Shown: positions 26,400 to 36,279 of the stretch, in pieces
How positions within the stretch are numbered: the stretch's first letter is position 1
Layout of the letters: the number at the start of each line of letters is the position of its first letter
NCBI RefSeq assembly: GCF_014596945.1
Contig: NZ_JACVXB010000001.1
Location: 928,314-992,313 of the forward strand
Source of the DNA: Aestuariibaculum sediminum
GTDB taxonomy: Bacteria; Bacteroidota; Bacteroidia; Flavobacteriales; Flavobacteriaceae
Length of the DNA stretch: 64,000 bases
Direction: 5' to 3'
Program-made: the position numbers and the translations under genes
The notes under the pieces: model-generated
Seen by the model: only the letters and a program-made list of their open reading frames with translations
Told to the model about the DNA's origin: nothing
Database searches by the model: none

Positions 26400-27389
26400 T
26401 TAGTTTATCATTAGTTTTTTATTTATCGCATCTGCAATATTAATTACCTTATCTGGAGCCTTAAATCTATAGCCTATAAAAATATTAAAAAACGGGATGT
26501 TATCTACTACTTCTGAAACACTATCAGCATTATGGTTTAGGTTTAAATAGTTGTAGTGTAGACCGCAATATAATTTGTTTATATCGTAAGTAGCTGAGCC
26601 ACTAAAACTTAATTCGGTTAGTAAAGTGGTTAGGTATTCTTCTCCTTTTGATTTGGAACGGTTTAATCCTATTCCAGCAGCTAGACCAACAGAAAACAGC
26701 AGGTTTTTTGAAGGGACAAAGTTGTAAAAATATGAGGGAGCAAATGCCATATCGAACGAGTAATAACTAGAATTAACATCTGGGTTATCACCATTATTTT
26801 TAATATGAAGTTTTGTGTAGTAATATGTTAGGTTTGGAATAAAACTTCCTGTGCTTTTTAATTGTTTTTCATCTTGAGATGAAATAGCTCTAAATGAGAA
26901 ATTTTCATTGAATATATAGGATGTAGAGCCACCAATTTTAAAATTTTTTATTTGTGGAAAATATGAATTAATCTCGTTGTTTTTAACATTGAATCCTTTT
27001 TGACCAAATAAATCAAAGGTTTGCATGAGGTGTTTTCCAAAAAAAGTTCGGAAGTTAAGATTGAATAATTTGGAGTTTTTATTGTCTTTATTTTCACCTA
27101 GAAAATTAGGAGCAAATGCATATGACGCCGTAAGGCCTCGAAAAGCAACCGAAGCCCCTATTCGATCTTGTTTATTGGGTTCTAAATCAAAAGCTAAATT
27201 GGAATTTCTATCTTTTATACGCAGGGTGTTCGAGGTATTTATATAATACGCACGAACAGTAACAACGTTGGGGTAATCTTTTTTGTAATTGGATGTCCTA
27301 ACGGTATTTGAATCTAAATGGTTTTGCGCTAAAAGTGGAATAGTGTTTATAACTATTAAAGTTAATCTAAACAATTCCCTTAAACCCAT
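26400..27389 (-). CDS. DUF4421-type outer-membrane-associated protein
   Basis: 329 residues with a signal peptide ending IPLLAQ (about residue 21). The remainder is strand-rich with alternating hydrophobic residues (SYYFDMAFAPSYFYNF type strands), typical of Bacteroidota outer-membrane barrels. I match it to the DUF4421 group by the RAYYINTSNTLRIKD and GLTASYAFAP segments. Its start overlaps the end of hemF by ten bases. The role is unknown. Confidence 0.7.
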   Translation of the reverse strand: MGLRELFRLTLIVINTIPLLAQNHLDSNTVRTSNYKKDYPNVVTVRAYYINTSNTLRIKDRNSNLAFDLEPNKQDRIGASVAFRGLTASYAFAPNFLGENKDNKNSKLFNLNFRTFFGKHLMQTFDLFGQKGFNVKNNEINSYFPQIKNFKIGGSTSYIFNENFSFRAISSQDEKQLKSTGSFIPNLTYYYTKLHIKNNGDNPDVNSSYYSFDMAFAPSYFYNFVPSKNLLFSVGLAAGIGLNRSKSKGEEYLTTLLTELSFSGSATYDINKLYCGLHYNYLNLNHNADSVSEVVDNIPFFNIFIGYRFKAPDKVINIADAINKKLMIN

Positions 27390-28282
27390 GCTTTTGGTTT
27401 TTGTAATACTTGAATTAATTTTTCTTCTTCGCTACCTATCTCTGGTTTATGGTCGTAAACCCATTGCACATGTGGAGGTAAACTCATTAAAATACTTTCT
27501 ATACGACCATTTGTTTTTAACCCAAACAGGGTGCCTTTATCGTGAACCAGATTGAATTCTACGTATCGACCACGTCGAATTTCCTGCCAGGTACGGTTTG
27601 CTTGTGTATATGGAAGGTTTTTACGTTTTTCAATAATGGGTACGTAAGCTTCAAGAAAACTATCTCCAACTTCGGTAACAAAATTATACCAGTCTTGCAT
27701 ACTAGTTTCTTTGGTAGCTTTACAATAGTCGAAAAACAAACCGCCTATACCTCGACCTTCGTTTCGATGTGCGTTGTAAAAATATTCGTCGCAACGTTTT
27801 TTATAGGTTGGATAAAACGCTGGGTTATGTTTATCACATGCCGTTTTACAAATATGGTGAAAATGAATAGCGTCTTCTTCAAATAAATAATAAGGGGTTA
27901 AATCCTGACCGCCACCAAACCATTGGTCTACAATATTTCCATTTTTATCATACATTTCAAAATAGCGCCAGTTAGCATGAACCGTAGGTACCATAGGACT
28001 TTTAGGGTGAAGCACTAAACTTAAACCGCAGGCAAAAAAATCGGCATCCTCAACACCAAAATAAGCTTGCATGGTATCCGGTAATTTTCCATGAACGGCC
28101 GAAATATTTACCCCGCCTTTTTCAAAAACATTTCCATTTTGAATAACACGAGTTCTTCCTCCGCCACCTTCTGGGCGTTCCCAAAGGTCTTGTTCAAATT
28201 TGGCTTTCCCATCAATCGCTTCCAATTTAGAAGTAATGGTATCCTGTAACTGTTGTATATATTGATAAAATTGATCTTTCAT
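27380..28282 (-). CDS. hemF: Coproporphyrinogen III oxidase, oxygen-dependent
   Basis: 300 residues. It converts coproporphyrinogen III to protoporphyrinogen IX with oxygen. Signatures are GGGGRTRVIQNGNVFEKGGV, HANWRYFEM, WFGGGQDLTPYYLFEED, the GRGIGGLFFDYC segment and a C-terminal GRYVEFNLVHDKGTLFGL. The length is typical. Presence of hemF rather than only hemN fits an aerobic organism. It overlaps the DUF4421 gene downstream. Confidence 0.97.
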   Translation of the reverse strand: MKDQFYQYIQQLQDTITSKLEAIDGKAKFEQDLWERPEGGGGRTRVIQNGNVFEKGGVNISAVHGKLPDTMQAYFGVEDADFFACGLSLVLHPKSPMVPTVHANWRYFEMYDKNGNIVDQWFGGGQDLTPYYLFEEDAIHFHHICKTACDKHNPAFYPTYKKRCDEYFYNAHRNEGRGIGGLFFDYCKATKETSMQDWYNFVTEVGDSFLEAYVPIIEKRKNLPYTQANRTWQEIRRGRYVEFNLVHDKGTLFGLKTNGRIESILMSLPPHVQWVYDHKPEIGSEEEKLIQVLQKPKAWV

Positions 28283-28289
28283 TTTTTGT

Positions 28290-28829
28290 TTATTCTATTT
28301 CATTATAAAGTTCGTAAAGTTCCATATCACAAGAAGATTCACCCGGTGGAGTAAATGCATTGCTTAATGTTTTAATCCAGGTGAAATTGCAATTTTTTGC
28401 AACCTTTACGCTTGATGTATTGTTTTTATCGACGATAATTTGAAGAGTTTTTAACCCTAATTCTTTAAAAGCATAATCCGATATAATTTTAACAACCTCC
28501 GACATGAGACCTTTGCCTTTATGTTGGTAGCCAATACAATATGCTAATTCACCTTGTTTTTTGTCCCAGTTTATAGATTTCAGGTAAACGAGTCCTACCA
28601 ATAAGTTGGTAACTTTTTCTTTAACGGTAAATAAGAATTCTTGTTTTTTGACGAACAGTTTTGCCTTTTTTTCAGTAAATAATTTTGATAAATCCGGGGT
28701 TTGGTTCTCTTTTAGGGTGATTGGAAAAAAGCGTTTTAATCGGTTTTCATTGGCCACTACAAAATCACAAATACTCCAATAGTCTTTGGTGTTAATAGGG
28801 TCGATATCAAAACTTTTATAACTAAACAT
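28290..28829 (-). CDS. GNAT-family N-acetyltransferase
   Basis: 179 residues from the ATG at 28829, which overlaps the upstream EI24 gene by eight bases; another in-frame ATG is at 28838. The acetyl-CoA binding region is LAYCIGYQHKGKGLMSEVVK (Q-x2-G-x-G/A pattern), followed by LQIIVDKNNTSSVKVAKNCN, as in RimJ/RimL-type acetyltransferases. The substrate, a protein N-terminus or small molecule, is unknown. Confidence 0.85.
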   Translation of the reverse strand: MFSYKSFDIDPINTKDYWSICDFVVANENRLKRFFPITLKENQTPDLSKLFTEKKAKLFVKKQEFLFTVKEKVTNLLVGLVYLKSINWDKKQGELAYCIGYQHKGKGLMSEVVKIISDYAFKELGLKTLQIIVDKNNTSSVKVAKNCNFTWIKTLSNAFTPPGESSCDMELYELYNEIE

Positions 28830-29574
28830 GCATACCATCCAATTTTGCGTTAATCACTTCCACTGTTTTAACAGAGGCGGCGGTAACCGACAGCGGTAAT
28901 ACTAAAATCACGCCTATAAATGGAATTAACAGGAATAGTATAAATATTATACCATTGCCGATTGCCAGTCCTCGGTTACGTTTTACAAATTTAAGGCTTT
29001 CGTTGTATTTATAATGACGTTCTAAAGTGTAATCCATATTTCCAAAACCCGCATAATACGCCTGAATTAGAAAAATAACGATAGTAAAAATTATACCAAC
29101 AACAGGAATGAAGCTTAAAAGTAATAAAGGAATAGTAATAAGTAACTCCATAAACAAATTTCTCACATTTATACGAATAGCACGCCACAGTTGTTCGGTA
29201 AAGGAGGTTATTCGGTAGGTTTTGTTATTTCCTGTGAGGTAAGATTCAATTTTTTCAGAAACGGGACTCATAAACGGTGCAGACAAAGCCATTACAATGT
29301 GTTTGTATAAAATTAAGCCCAGAATTATAATTGCCAGTCCGCCTATAACATTACCTATGGTTTTAAAGGTTTCTTTGCCCCATTCCCAAATCCAGAGTTT
29401 TGAAATAAAAGCGCCTAAATTATCGGATAATCCATAAGCTGAAACGCCAATCATCACAGCAGTTATGAAACTTATAAGCATAGGAATGGCAAAGTATTTC
29501 CAGAGATTTAGTTTTGAAATTAAACCAAACGCCCCGAAATAAGCTTTAACTCCTGAAGCTATATTTTTAATCAT
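28822..29574 (-). CDS. EI24/CysZ-like membrane protein
   Basis: 250 residues with about five hydrophobic segments (roughly 30-50, 75-100, 140-170 as a pair, 205-235). The pattern (GDVKAYFGAF-like N-terminus, ALSAPFMSPVSEKIE, the FGNMDYTLERHY loop) is that of the EI24 domain family, which includes sulphate transporter CysZ in proteobacteria. In flavobacteria its transport substrate is not established. It lies in the heme operon between hemE and the acetyltransferase. Confidence 0.85.
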   Translation of the reverse strand: MIKNIASGVKAYFGAFGLISKLNLWKYFAIPMLISFITAVMIGVSAYGLSDNLGAFISKLWIWEWGKETFKTIGNVIGGLAIIILGLILYKHIVMALSAPFMSPVSEKIESYLTGNNKTYRITSFTEQLWRAIRINVRNLFMELLITIPLLLLSFIPVVGIIFTIVIFLIQAYYAGFGNMDYTLERHYKYNESLKFVKRNRGLAIGNGIIFILFLLIPFIGVILVLPLSVTAASVKTVEVINAKLDGMHV

Positions 29575-29583
29575 ACCTATGTT

Positions 29584-29678
29584 TTTGCGTTAGCGGTTAA
29601 GGCTTTGTTGAAGCTCTCCCGGTTAATGTAACCGGTAAGCGACTGCCGAAAGCGCGACCCTTGTGGTAACGCCCAAAT
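29584..29678. repeat. Palindromic intergenic repeat element between hemE and the EI24 gene
   Basis: About 95 bases and richer in G and C than its surroundings. It starts TTTGCGTTAGCGG and ends GGTAACGCCCAAA, related in inverted orientation (GCGTTAGC against GGGCGTTACC on the opposite strand). In the middle is a perfect 7-base-pair hairpin CCGGTTA-ATG-TAACCGG (29619-29635). Similar elements with GGGCGTTACC ends are common between genes of Bacteroidota; only one copy is in the window. Confidence 0.6.
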
Positions 29679-29679
29679 A

Positions 29680-30705
29680 TTAAGCGCTATAGTTCTTTAC
29701 AGCATCGATAAAGGCTTGTGCATTTTCTAACGGAATGTTAGGTAAAATACCATGACCTAAGTTAACGATGTACTTGTCTTTACCAAATTCGTTAATCATT
29801 TGGTGTACCATACGTTTAATGTCGGCAGGAGGTGATAATAATCTTGACGGATCGAAATTTCCTTGAAGGGTAATATTTCCACCTGTTAAATAACGTGCGT
29901 TTCTTGCTGAACATGTCCAGTCTACACCTAAAGCAGAGGCGTTACTTTGTGCCATGTCGTGAAGCGCAAACCAACAACCTTTACCAAAAGCAATTACCGG
30001 AGCATCGTCTTTTAACGCTTCAATGATTTGGTTGATGTATTGCCAGGAAAATTCCTGATAATCGGCAGGAGATAGCATACCGCCCCAGGAATCAAATACC
30101 TGAACGGCATTAACACCCGCTTTTACTTTTTCTTTTAAATAAGCTATAGTGGTATCGGTAATTTTTTGAAGTAAGGTGTGTGCTGCTACCGGATTTGTAA
30201 AACAAAATTCTTTGGCTTTATCGAAAGTTTTACTGCCTTGTCCTTGTACCATGTAACATAATATGGTCCATGGTGAACCCGCAAAGCCAATTAATGGAAT
30301 TTCATCGTTTAATAATTCCTTAGTGGCTTTAATAGCTTGATAAACGTAATCTAATGCTTCTTTTACATCAGGAACAATAACGTTTTCAACATCTTTAGTG
30401 GTGCGTATCGGGTTTGGAAGGTAGGGTCCGAAATTTGGTTTCATTTGTACCTCAACATTCATGGCTTGTGGAATCACTAAAATATCACTGAATAAAATAG
30501 CGGCATCCATACCATAGCGACGTATAGGTTGAACAGTAATTTCACTGGCCAATTCAGGTGTCTGGCAACGTGTAAAGAAATCGTACTTTTCGCGTAATGC
30601 CATAAACTCTGGTAAATAGCGTCCAGCTTGACGCATCATCCATACAGGTGGACGGTTAACAGTTTCGCCTTTTAGTGCTCTTAAAAACAGATCGTTTTTT
30701 ATCAT
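29680..30705 (-). CDS. hemE: Uroporphyrinogen decarboxylase
   Basis: 341 residues. It removes four carboxyl groups from uroporphyrinogen III to give coproporphyrinogen III. The two family signatures are present: [15 protein letters not shown] near residue 20 and [16 protein letters not shown] near 143. The catalytic aspartate is in [12 protein letters not shown], and GLGHGILP-like [11 protein letters not shown] ends the protein. It starts two bases after trkA, so heme and potassium genes share a transcript here. Confidence 0.97.
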   Translation of the reverse strand: MIKNDLFLRALKGETVNRPPVWMMRQAGRYLPEFMALREKYDFFTRCQTPELASEITVQPIRRYGMDAAILFSDILVIPQAMNVEVQMKPNFGPYLPNPIRTTKDVENVIVPDVKEALDYVYQAIKATKELLNDEIPLIGFAGSPWTILCYMVQGQGSKTFDKAKEFCFTNPVAAHTLLQKITDTTIAYLKEKVKAGVNAVQVFDSWGGMLSPADYQEFSWQYINQIIEALKDDAPVIAFGKGCWFALHDMAQSNASALGVDWTCSARNARYLTGGNITLQGNFDPSRLLSPPADIKRMVHQMINEFGKDKYIVNLGHGILPNIPLENAQAFIDAVKNYSA

Positions 30706-30706
30706 T

Positions 30707-31423
30707 TTAAATGTTTTTGTTTCTTAAATCGTATTCTTCTTCACCCATACAATAATTTTCAATGTCCTTATTGTTGCCATAAACAACTAAAATATCATTA
30801 TTTAAAATTACAGTATCTGGGTTGGTGCGGCCAATGGTTTCTTTAACCATTATTTTTTTGCCAATTAAATTTTTCTTTTCCTTTTCTCTAATTATTGTGA
30901 TAAGGGTTAAACCATAGGTGTCTATAGAGTCTAGCTCCCTCAAGGTTTTTCCGTAAAATTCTGGTTTTGCTCTAACTTCTGAAATGGTATAATTGTTGTC
31001 CAGCTGATAATTTTCGAGTGTTGATTTAAAATTTATTTGTTTGGTTAATCGGTCGGCCGAATCTTGCTCTGGGTGAATAATACTATAAATGCCCATAGCT
31101 TCCAAAACGGTATCGTGTATTGGTGATAACGCGCGACTAATAATTTTTACTGTACTTAACTTTTTAATAATAGCCGTGGTTATAATGGCAGCACCTTCAT
31201 TTTCTCCAATGGCAACTACGACTTTATCGGCATCGTTTAATGGCACAGCTTCGTAAGCGAGTTCGTTGGTAGAATCCATACAAATAGCATGCGAAATTTT
31301 ATCTTTCACTAGATTAATTTTATCCATTTGCTTGTCTATAGCAATGACTTCATTTCCTGTTTCGGTAAGACTTAATGCTAGTGCCGTACCAAAATTTCCG
31401 AGTCCAAAAACGATTATTTTCAT
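30707..31423 (-). CDS. Potassium channel regulatory subunit (TrkA/KtrA type)
   Basis: 238 residues. An RCK-N domain starts [20 protein letters not shown] (Rossmann fold, nucleotide-binding GxGxxG) with the acidic residue in [12 protein letters not shown], and an RCK-C domain occupies about 140-225. A single RCK pair is the KtrA arrangement rather than the duplicated proteobacterial TrkA. It gates the TrkH/KtrB subunit encoded 30 bases upstream. Confidence 0.92.
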   Translation of the reverse strand: MKIIVFGLGNFGTALALSLTETGNEVIAIDKQMDKINLVKDKISHAICMDSTNELAYEAVPLNDADKVVVAIGENEGAAIITTAIIKKLSTVKIISRALSPIHDTVLEAMGIYSIIHPEQDSADRLTKQINFKSTLENYQLDNNYTISEVRAKPEFYGKTLRELDSIDTYGLTLITIIREKEKKNLIGKKIMVKETIGRTNPDTVILNNDILVVYGNNKDIENYCMGEEEYDLRNKNI

Positions 31424-31452
31424 GAGTTATTTAGTTGTATTAGAAACGGTTT

Positions 31453-33195
31453 CTAGTTGATTAATATATTTTCTTTTGGATACTCATAAAACTGATGGTT
31501 TAACTGACGTAATAAACCAATCATTAAGTTAAGCATACCAATGCGACCTACAAACATGACAATAATAATAACATACTTACTAGGATTGGAAAGTGTAGGT
31601 GTAAAATTCAAACTTAAACCAACCGTACTGTATGCTGAAAAACACTCGAATGCTACAGTTAAAAGATTGGTTTCTTTAGGTTCAAAAATAAGTAAAGCCA
31701 TTATGGCAACACCAATAACAATGAGCGAGATGCATAATATAGCAAAAGCTCGAAGTGTTGATTCTGCCGAAAGGCGTCTTCCAAAAAGTTGTATTCTACT
31801 TTTTCCTCTGGCTATAGCCCATATATTTAATGTAGCAATAGCAAAGGTACTCGTTTTTATACCACCACCAGTTGATGCTGGTGAAGCTCCTATCCACATT
31901 AAAAATATAACAAATAATAGAGATGGAACTGTCATTGCAGAATAATCTACAACATTAAATCCTGCTGTTCTGGGTGTTACCGAACCAAATGCTAAGTTGG
32001 TTAGCTTTCCAAATGCTGTATCGTGGTCTAATAAGGTGTTATTGTATTCTGAAACAAACAAAAATAACACGCCAACAACAAGTAATGCGAACGTGGTATA
32101 AATAACGATTTTTGTATTAACCGTTATGACTGGAATGCGTTTGTGAATGCCTTTTTTAGTGAACAGTTCCAATACATATGTTTTTATATATTGATAAAAG
32201 TTAAAAACAATATTGTGCCCTAAACCACCAAATACAATCAAGGTCATAATAACCCATTGAAAACCGTAATTAAAACGTATGCTCTGGTCGAATAAACCAG
32301 ATGAAAAAATCGAGAACCCTGCGTTACAGAATGCCGAAATAGAATGAAAAACCGAAAAGAAAAATTTATTGGTTATTACGCTGTTTTCTAAAATCGAATA
32401 ATAAATGAAAAAGGCTCCGATAATTTCAATAGATAATGTAAAAACAACCACATGAAGTGCCGCTTTAAAAACATCTTGTAAGCCTTCTTGAGCGATAAAA
32501 TCTTTAGTGTTAAGGCCTTCCTTAAACGAGGAGCTTCCTCTAAAGAAAAATGCGAAAAATGATGTAAATGTTAAAATGCCAATACCTCCTAATTGGATAA
32601 GAACCAAAATAATGGTTTGGCCCACTACGGTGAAATCCAGACTCGTATCCACTACAGCTAATCCTGTCACACAAACGGCACTTGTAGCGGTAAATAGAGC
32701 ATTAGTAAAACTAATGCCATGGGTGGTTGCGCTTGGTAAAATTAATAAAAAAGCACCCGATAAAGCTAAAATAATAAAGCTACCTACAAACACTATGGCA
32801 GGGTTAAAATAGACATCGTAAATATGTCTTACTAAAACCAATAGCCTTAAAAAGAAATAAACCAAGAGACCGCCTTCTAAAACCGGTTTTATTTTTTGAA
32901 GAACAAAGTGAAAATTTTGCTCGAGGTAAACCAACGATATAATAAGCGATGTTATTAATAACGAAGTCATTATAACAATGTTTACCAAGGCCACATTTTT
33001 ACTTTTCTTGTATTTATAAATAAAGAATTTAGCCGCATTAAATGCTAGTAAAAATCCTGATAGTATTAATAGGCCTAAAACATGAGGTGTGGTAAAGTTG
33101 TCGGCGAAGTCGTATCCAAAATCTAAAATGATAAAGAATAACACAATAATATCAAAAAAGCGATATACGTTATTGAGTAATGATTCTCTTTTCAT
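31453..33195 (-). CDS. TrkH/KtrB-family potassium uptake membrane subunit
   Basis: 580 residues with about ten or more membrane segments. The four pore-loop repeats can be seen as glycine-containing filters: SAVCVTGLAVVDT, ISAFCNAGFSIFS, GSVTPRTAGFNVVD and FSAYSTVGLSLNF. The extra N-terminal hydrophobic segments make it longer than minimal KtrB. It works with the RCK protein downstream. A minus-7 element ends four bases before its ATG, so the pair can also be transcribed independently of the hem genes. Confidence 0.94.
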   Translation of the reverse strand: MKRESLLNNVYRFFDIIVLFFIILDFGYDFADNFTTPHVLGLLILSGFLLAFNAAKFFIYKYKKSKNVALVNIVIMTSLLITSLIISLVYLEQNFHFVLQKIKPVLEGGLLVYFFLRLLVLVRHIYDVYFNPAIVFVGSFIILALSGAFLLILPSATTHGISFTNALFTATSAVCVTGLAVVDTSLDFTVVGQTIILVLIQLGGIGILTFTSFFAFFFRGSSSFKEGLNTKDFIAQEGLQDVFKAALHVVVFTLSIEIIGAFFIYYSILENSVITNKFFFSVFHSISAFCNAGFSIFSSGLFDQSIRFNYGFQWVIMTLIVFGGLGHNIVFNFYQYIKTYVLELFTKKGIHKRIPVITVNTKIVIYTTFALLVVGVLFLFVSEYNNTLLDHDTAFGKLTNLAFGSVTPRTAGFNVVDYSAMTVPSLLFVIFLMWIGASPASTGGGIKTSTFAIATLNIWAIARGKSRIQLFGRRLSAESTLRAFAILCISLIVIGVAIMALLIFEPKETNLLTVAFECFSAYSTVGLSLNFTPTLSNPSKYVIIIVMFVGRIGMLNLMIGLLRQLNHQFYEYPKENILIN

Positions 33196-33199
33196 TTTT

Positions 33200-33207
33200 C
33201 AAATTTA
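33200..33207 (-). promoter_or_regulatory. Minus-7 element of a leaderless-type promoter for trkH
   Basis: TAAATTTG on the minus strand matches TAnnTTTG exactly. It ends four bases before the trkH ATG at 33195, so transcription should begin at or next to the start codon. No clear minus-33 TTG at the usual distance was found. Confidence 0.5.
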
Positions 33208-33258
33208 GTTCATATTGAACGACTTAAAAAAGCTAATTTACAAATAAAAACATGGTTT

Positions 33259-34836
33259 TTAAACGTAATGCTTATTTACCAATTCAATAACACTTTCTAC
33301 GGTTGGTACTTTAGCAATTCTAACATCTTTGAAATGTTTTTTTGCCTCTTTAGCAGTGCTATCTCCAATACAAAAAGCAATAACTTCGATATTATTTTTT
33401 TGTACAAAACTTTGCACTGTAGATGGGCTGTAGAACATAACGCTTTCAACGGAGTCGCTAACTCGAATACCATCGTATTTGGTTTGGTAGGCTTCAACTT
33501 CGGTTAGTGTGATATTATTTTCTTCTAATATAGTTGGTAAATCATCCAGTCTTAAATCACTACAAAAATAGGTTGCAGTAGTACCTTCAATATATTCAAC
33601 TAAATAATTTGCTAATTTTTTAGCACTGTTTTCGAAGTGGGTAACTTTACCTATTCGTTTTTCAACCATGCGTTTGGTTCGACGGCCTACGCAGTAAATA
33701 TTTTTAAATTGTAGTTCGGCAGGCGAAAAACTGGTTAGTAAGCTTTCAACAGCATTTTTACTTGTAATGATTACGTTGTCAATTTCGTTTTTTACGAAAC
33801 GCGGATGAATTCGGTTTAAGCTTATTTTTATAAAATCGCTATGTTCTGCTTTAGCTTTATTATGAAGCAATGCACGCTGATCTTCTGTTAGGGATTTAGT
33901 TGAGTAAACGTTAGTGTTTTTATGTCCGTTTTTTATGTCGTCCATTAAGCGATTTCCTCCACGTTCAATAATAAAATCGGCACAATATTTTGCCATACCA
34001 TCATGTTGACCCACTTTTTCGGTACGGGTTACATCGATACGTTTCGTACCATCAAAACTTAATAAAACGCCTTTAAAAACAATTTCATCGTTTTTAATTT
34101 TTGCCAAGGCTCCAATAGGGGCGGTACATCCACCTTCCAGTTTATTTAGAAATTCACGCTCTATAGAGGTGCAAATTTCTGTTTCACGATGGTTTAATTG
34201 CGAACAGGCAGTAAGCGAATAATCATCTTCTCCTAAAGCGGTAATCATAATGGCTCCTTGTGCGGGAGCAGGAATCATCCAGTCTAAATTAATGGCTTCG
34301 TCGGGCCGAATACCAATACGTCCAATGCCGGCAGCGGCAAAAATAGCGCCATTCCAATGGTCGTTATCTGCAAGTTTTTGCAAACGAGAATTAACATTGC
34401 CTCGTAAATCGACTATGGTATGCGTTGGAAAACGGTTTAGCCACTGTGCTCTTCGGCGTAAACTTCCTGTTGCAATTACAGCTTCTTTAGCGCCTAAAAA
34501 CTCTTCATTGTGTTTAAAAACCAAGGTGTCATTAACGTTACCTCGTTTTAAAACGGCGGCTTGTACTATGCCCTTAGGAAGTACGGTTGGCACGTCTTTT
34601 AAGGAATGCACGGCGATATCGATATCATGATTTAACATGGCGATATCCAGAGTGCGCGTAAATATTCCGGTAATTCCTAATTCGTATAGCGGTTTATCTA
34701 AAACAATATCTCCTGTAGATTTTACAGGGACTAATTCTGTTTTATAACCTAAATCTTCTAGTTGATTTTTTACTATGTTGGCTTGCCATAGTGCTAATTC
34801 ACTATCGCGTGTACCAATTCTTATAATTTTAGACAT
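33259..34836 (-). CDS. hemCD: Fused hydroxymethylbilane synthase / uroporphyrinogen-III synthase
   Basis: 525 residues. The HemC part (1 to about 300) has RIGTRDSELALWQANIV, the HSLKDVPT loop, GSLRRRAQW and the cofactor-binding cysteine C237 in LEGGCTAPIGA. The HemD part (about 325-525) shows VIITSKNAVESL, IYCVGRRTKRMVE, YFCSDLRLDDLP, TEVEAYQT and FYSPSTVQSF/FCIGDSTAKEA. Fusion lets the unstable hydroxymethylbilane be closed and inverted directly to uroporphyrinogen III. Start overlaps the end of hemA by eight bases. Confidence 0.95.
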   Translation of the reverse strand: MSKIIRIGTRDSELALWQANIVKNQLEDLGYKTELVPVKSTGDIVLDKPLYELGITGIFTRTLDIAMLNHDIDIAVHSLKDVPTVLPKGIVQAAVLKRGNVNDTLVFKHNEEFLGAKEAVIATGSLRRRAQWLNRFPTHTIVDLRGNVNSRLQKLADNDHWNGAIFAAAGIGRIGIRPDEAINLDWMIPAPAQGAIMITALGEDDYSLTACSQLNHRETEICTSIEREFLNKLEGGCTAPIGALAKIKNDEIVFKGVLLSFDGTKRIDVTRTEKVGQHDGMAKYCADFIIERGGNRLMDDIKNGHKNTNVYSTKSLTEDQRALLHNKAKAEHSDFIKISLNRIHPRFVKNEIDNVIITSKNAVESLLTSFSPAELQFKNIYCVGRRTKRMVEKRIGKVTHFENSAKKLANYLVEYIEGTTATYFCSDLRLDDLPTILEENNITLTEVEAYQTKYDGIRVSDSVESVMFYSPSTVQSFVQKNNIEVIAFCIGDSTAKEAKKHFKDVRIAKVPTVESVIELVNKHYV

Positions 34837-36088
34837 GTGATTTTGTTTCTAACTGAAACACTTTTTTTATGAGTTCCAGACTCTCATCGGTAGATACAGC
34901 ATCATCTTTTAAATGATGTGCAAAATGATTGGTTATTTTTTGGATAATATTATTGCTTATTAATTCCGCTTGCGCTTCATTAAAATCGGCTGTTTTTTTG
35001 CGTTGCGTTTCTAATTCGTTAGACGCAAAATCCATTAATTTATCTTTTAATGCTTTAATAGTAGGTGCGAACTTTCGTGTTTCTAACCAGCCGTTAAATT
35101 CGGCTTTTACTTCTTCAATAATGGCTTCGGCTAATGGAATATGTTTTTTGCGTTCTTCGAGCGTTTGATCGGTAATTTGAGATAAATGATCTAAATGTAC
35201 CAACGACACATTTTCTAAAGCTTCAACATTAGAATCTACATTTTTAGGTATCGATAAATCTAATATTAAAAGTGGCTTTTTCGACTGAATTAAATGTTTA
35301 TCTATCGTTGGGCGTTGCGCTCCTGTGGCAACAATTAAAATATCCGAATTATTTATTTCCTCTTGAAGGTTGGCATAATCTTTAACAATTAAATTGAACT
35401 TTCCAGCAACTCTTTCTGCTTTGGTTTTCGTTCTGTTTATTAAAGTAATATGCTCGTTTTTGGTATGCTTTACCAGGTTTTCACAAGTGTTTCTTCCAAT
35501 TTTACCGGTGCCAAAGAGTAAAATATTTTTATTTGAAATGTCTTGAACTGTATTAAAAATATACTGAACTGAAGCAAACGATACCGATGTAGCTCCCGAT
35601 GATATTTCGGTTTCATTTTTAATACGCTTACTAGCCTGAATTACGGCATTTAATAGGCGTTCGGTAAAATGGTTTAATAAACCATGTTTTTTTGAAATTC
35701 TTGCGCTTGCTTTTAACTGACTAATAATTTCGAAGTCACCCAGTATTTGACTATCCAATCCTGAGCCAACCCTGAACATATGCGCGATGGCTTCGTTGTT
35801 TTTATAGATATATGCCACTTTTTGAAACTCGTCAACCGTCCCTTTTGTATTATCGCAAAGCAATTGAATAAGTTGGTAGGGGTGTTGTGCAAATCCGTAT
35901 ATTTCGGTACGGTTACAGGTAGAAGTTACAAGCAGGCTTTCAACACCATTGTTTTTGGCTTGATTTATAAGAGCAAGTTTGGCAGTATCATCTAAACTAA
36001 AGTGTCCTCGAATCTCGGCGTCGGCTTTTTTGTAGCTTAACCCAATGGCATAGAAGGAGTTACTTTTAGAAATATTGTATTTGTGCAT
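34829..36088 (-). CDS. hemA: Glutamyl-tRNA reductase
   Basis: 419 residues. It reduces glutamyl-tRNA to glutamate-1-semialdehyde, the first committed step of the C5 heme pathway. The nucleophile is C58 in VTSTCNRTEIYG. QILGDFEIISQLK, the NADPH-binding LLFGTGKIGRNTCENL and the C-terminal dimerisation helix are present. It is the first gene of the minus-strand hem cluster, divergent from an AraC-type gene. hemL, needed for the next step, is not in the window. Confidence 0.96.
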   Translation of the reverse strand: MHKYNISKSNSFYAIGLSYKKADAEIRGHFSLDDTAKLALINQAKNNGVESLLVTSTCNRTEIYGFAQHPYQLIQLLCDNTKGTVDEFQKVAYIYKNNEAIAHMFRVGSGLDSQILGDFEIISQLKASARISKKHGLLNHFTERLLNAVIQASKRIKNETEISSGATSVSFASVQYIFNTVQDISNKNILLFGTGKIGRNTCENLVKHTKNEHITLINRTKTKAERVAGKFNLIVKDYANLQEEINNSDILIVATGAQRPTIDKHLIQSKKPLLILDLSIPKNVDSNVEALENVSLVHLDHLSQITDQTLEERKKHIPLAEAIIEEVKAEFNGWLETRKFAPTIKALKDKLMDFASNELETQRKKTADFNEAQAELISNNIIQKITNHFAHHLKDDAVSTDESLELIKKVFQLETKSHV

Positions 36089-36109
36089 GCTTGGTTCGAA
36101 ATTTCAAGG

Positions 36110-36117
36110 CAAATGTA
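36110..36117 (-). promoter_or_regulatory. Minus-7 element of the hemA promoter
   Basis: TACATTTG on the minus strand, 22 bases before the hemA ATG, fits TAnnTTTG. The minus-33 box is not clear. The 191-base hemA/AraC gap holds this and an upstream region for the divergent regulator. Confidence 0.5.
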
Positions 36118-36279
36118 TATCGATAGAAATTAAAAAAATAACGCTAGAAGAACTTTTAATAACGATTATGGTTTTTTATATGTTTTTTTCAGTGTAAATT
36201 AGCAAAAATCATACTTTTATAGTAAAAAGCGCTATTTGCGAGTGTTTAGTTTAGAATAAATCTAAATAATTAATTGATT

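Noticed and set aside
28397-28420. GCAACCTTT inside the acetyltransferase gene as a sixth ECF promoter
   Set aside because: It lies within coding sequence, lacks the GCATC box at 14 bases and has no gene in the right place downstream.
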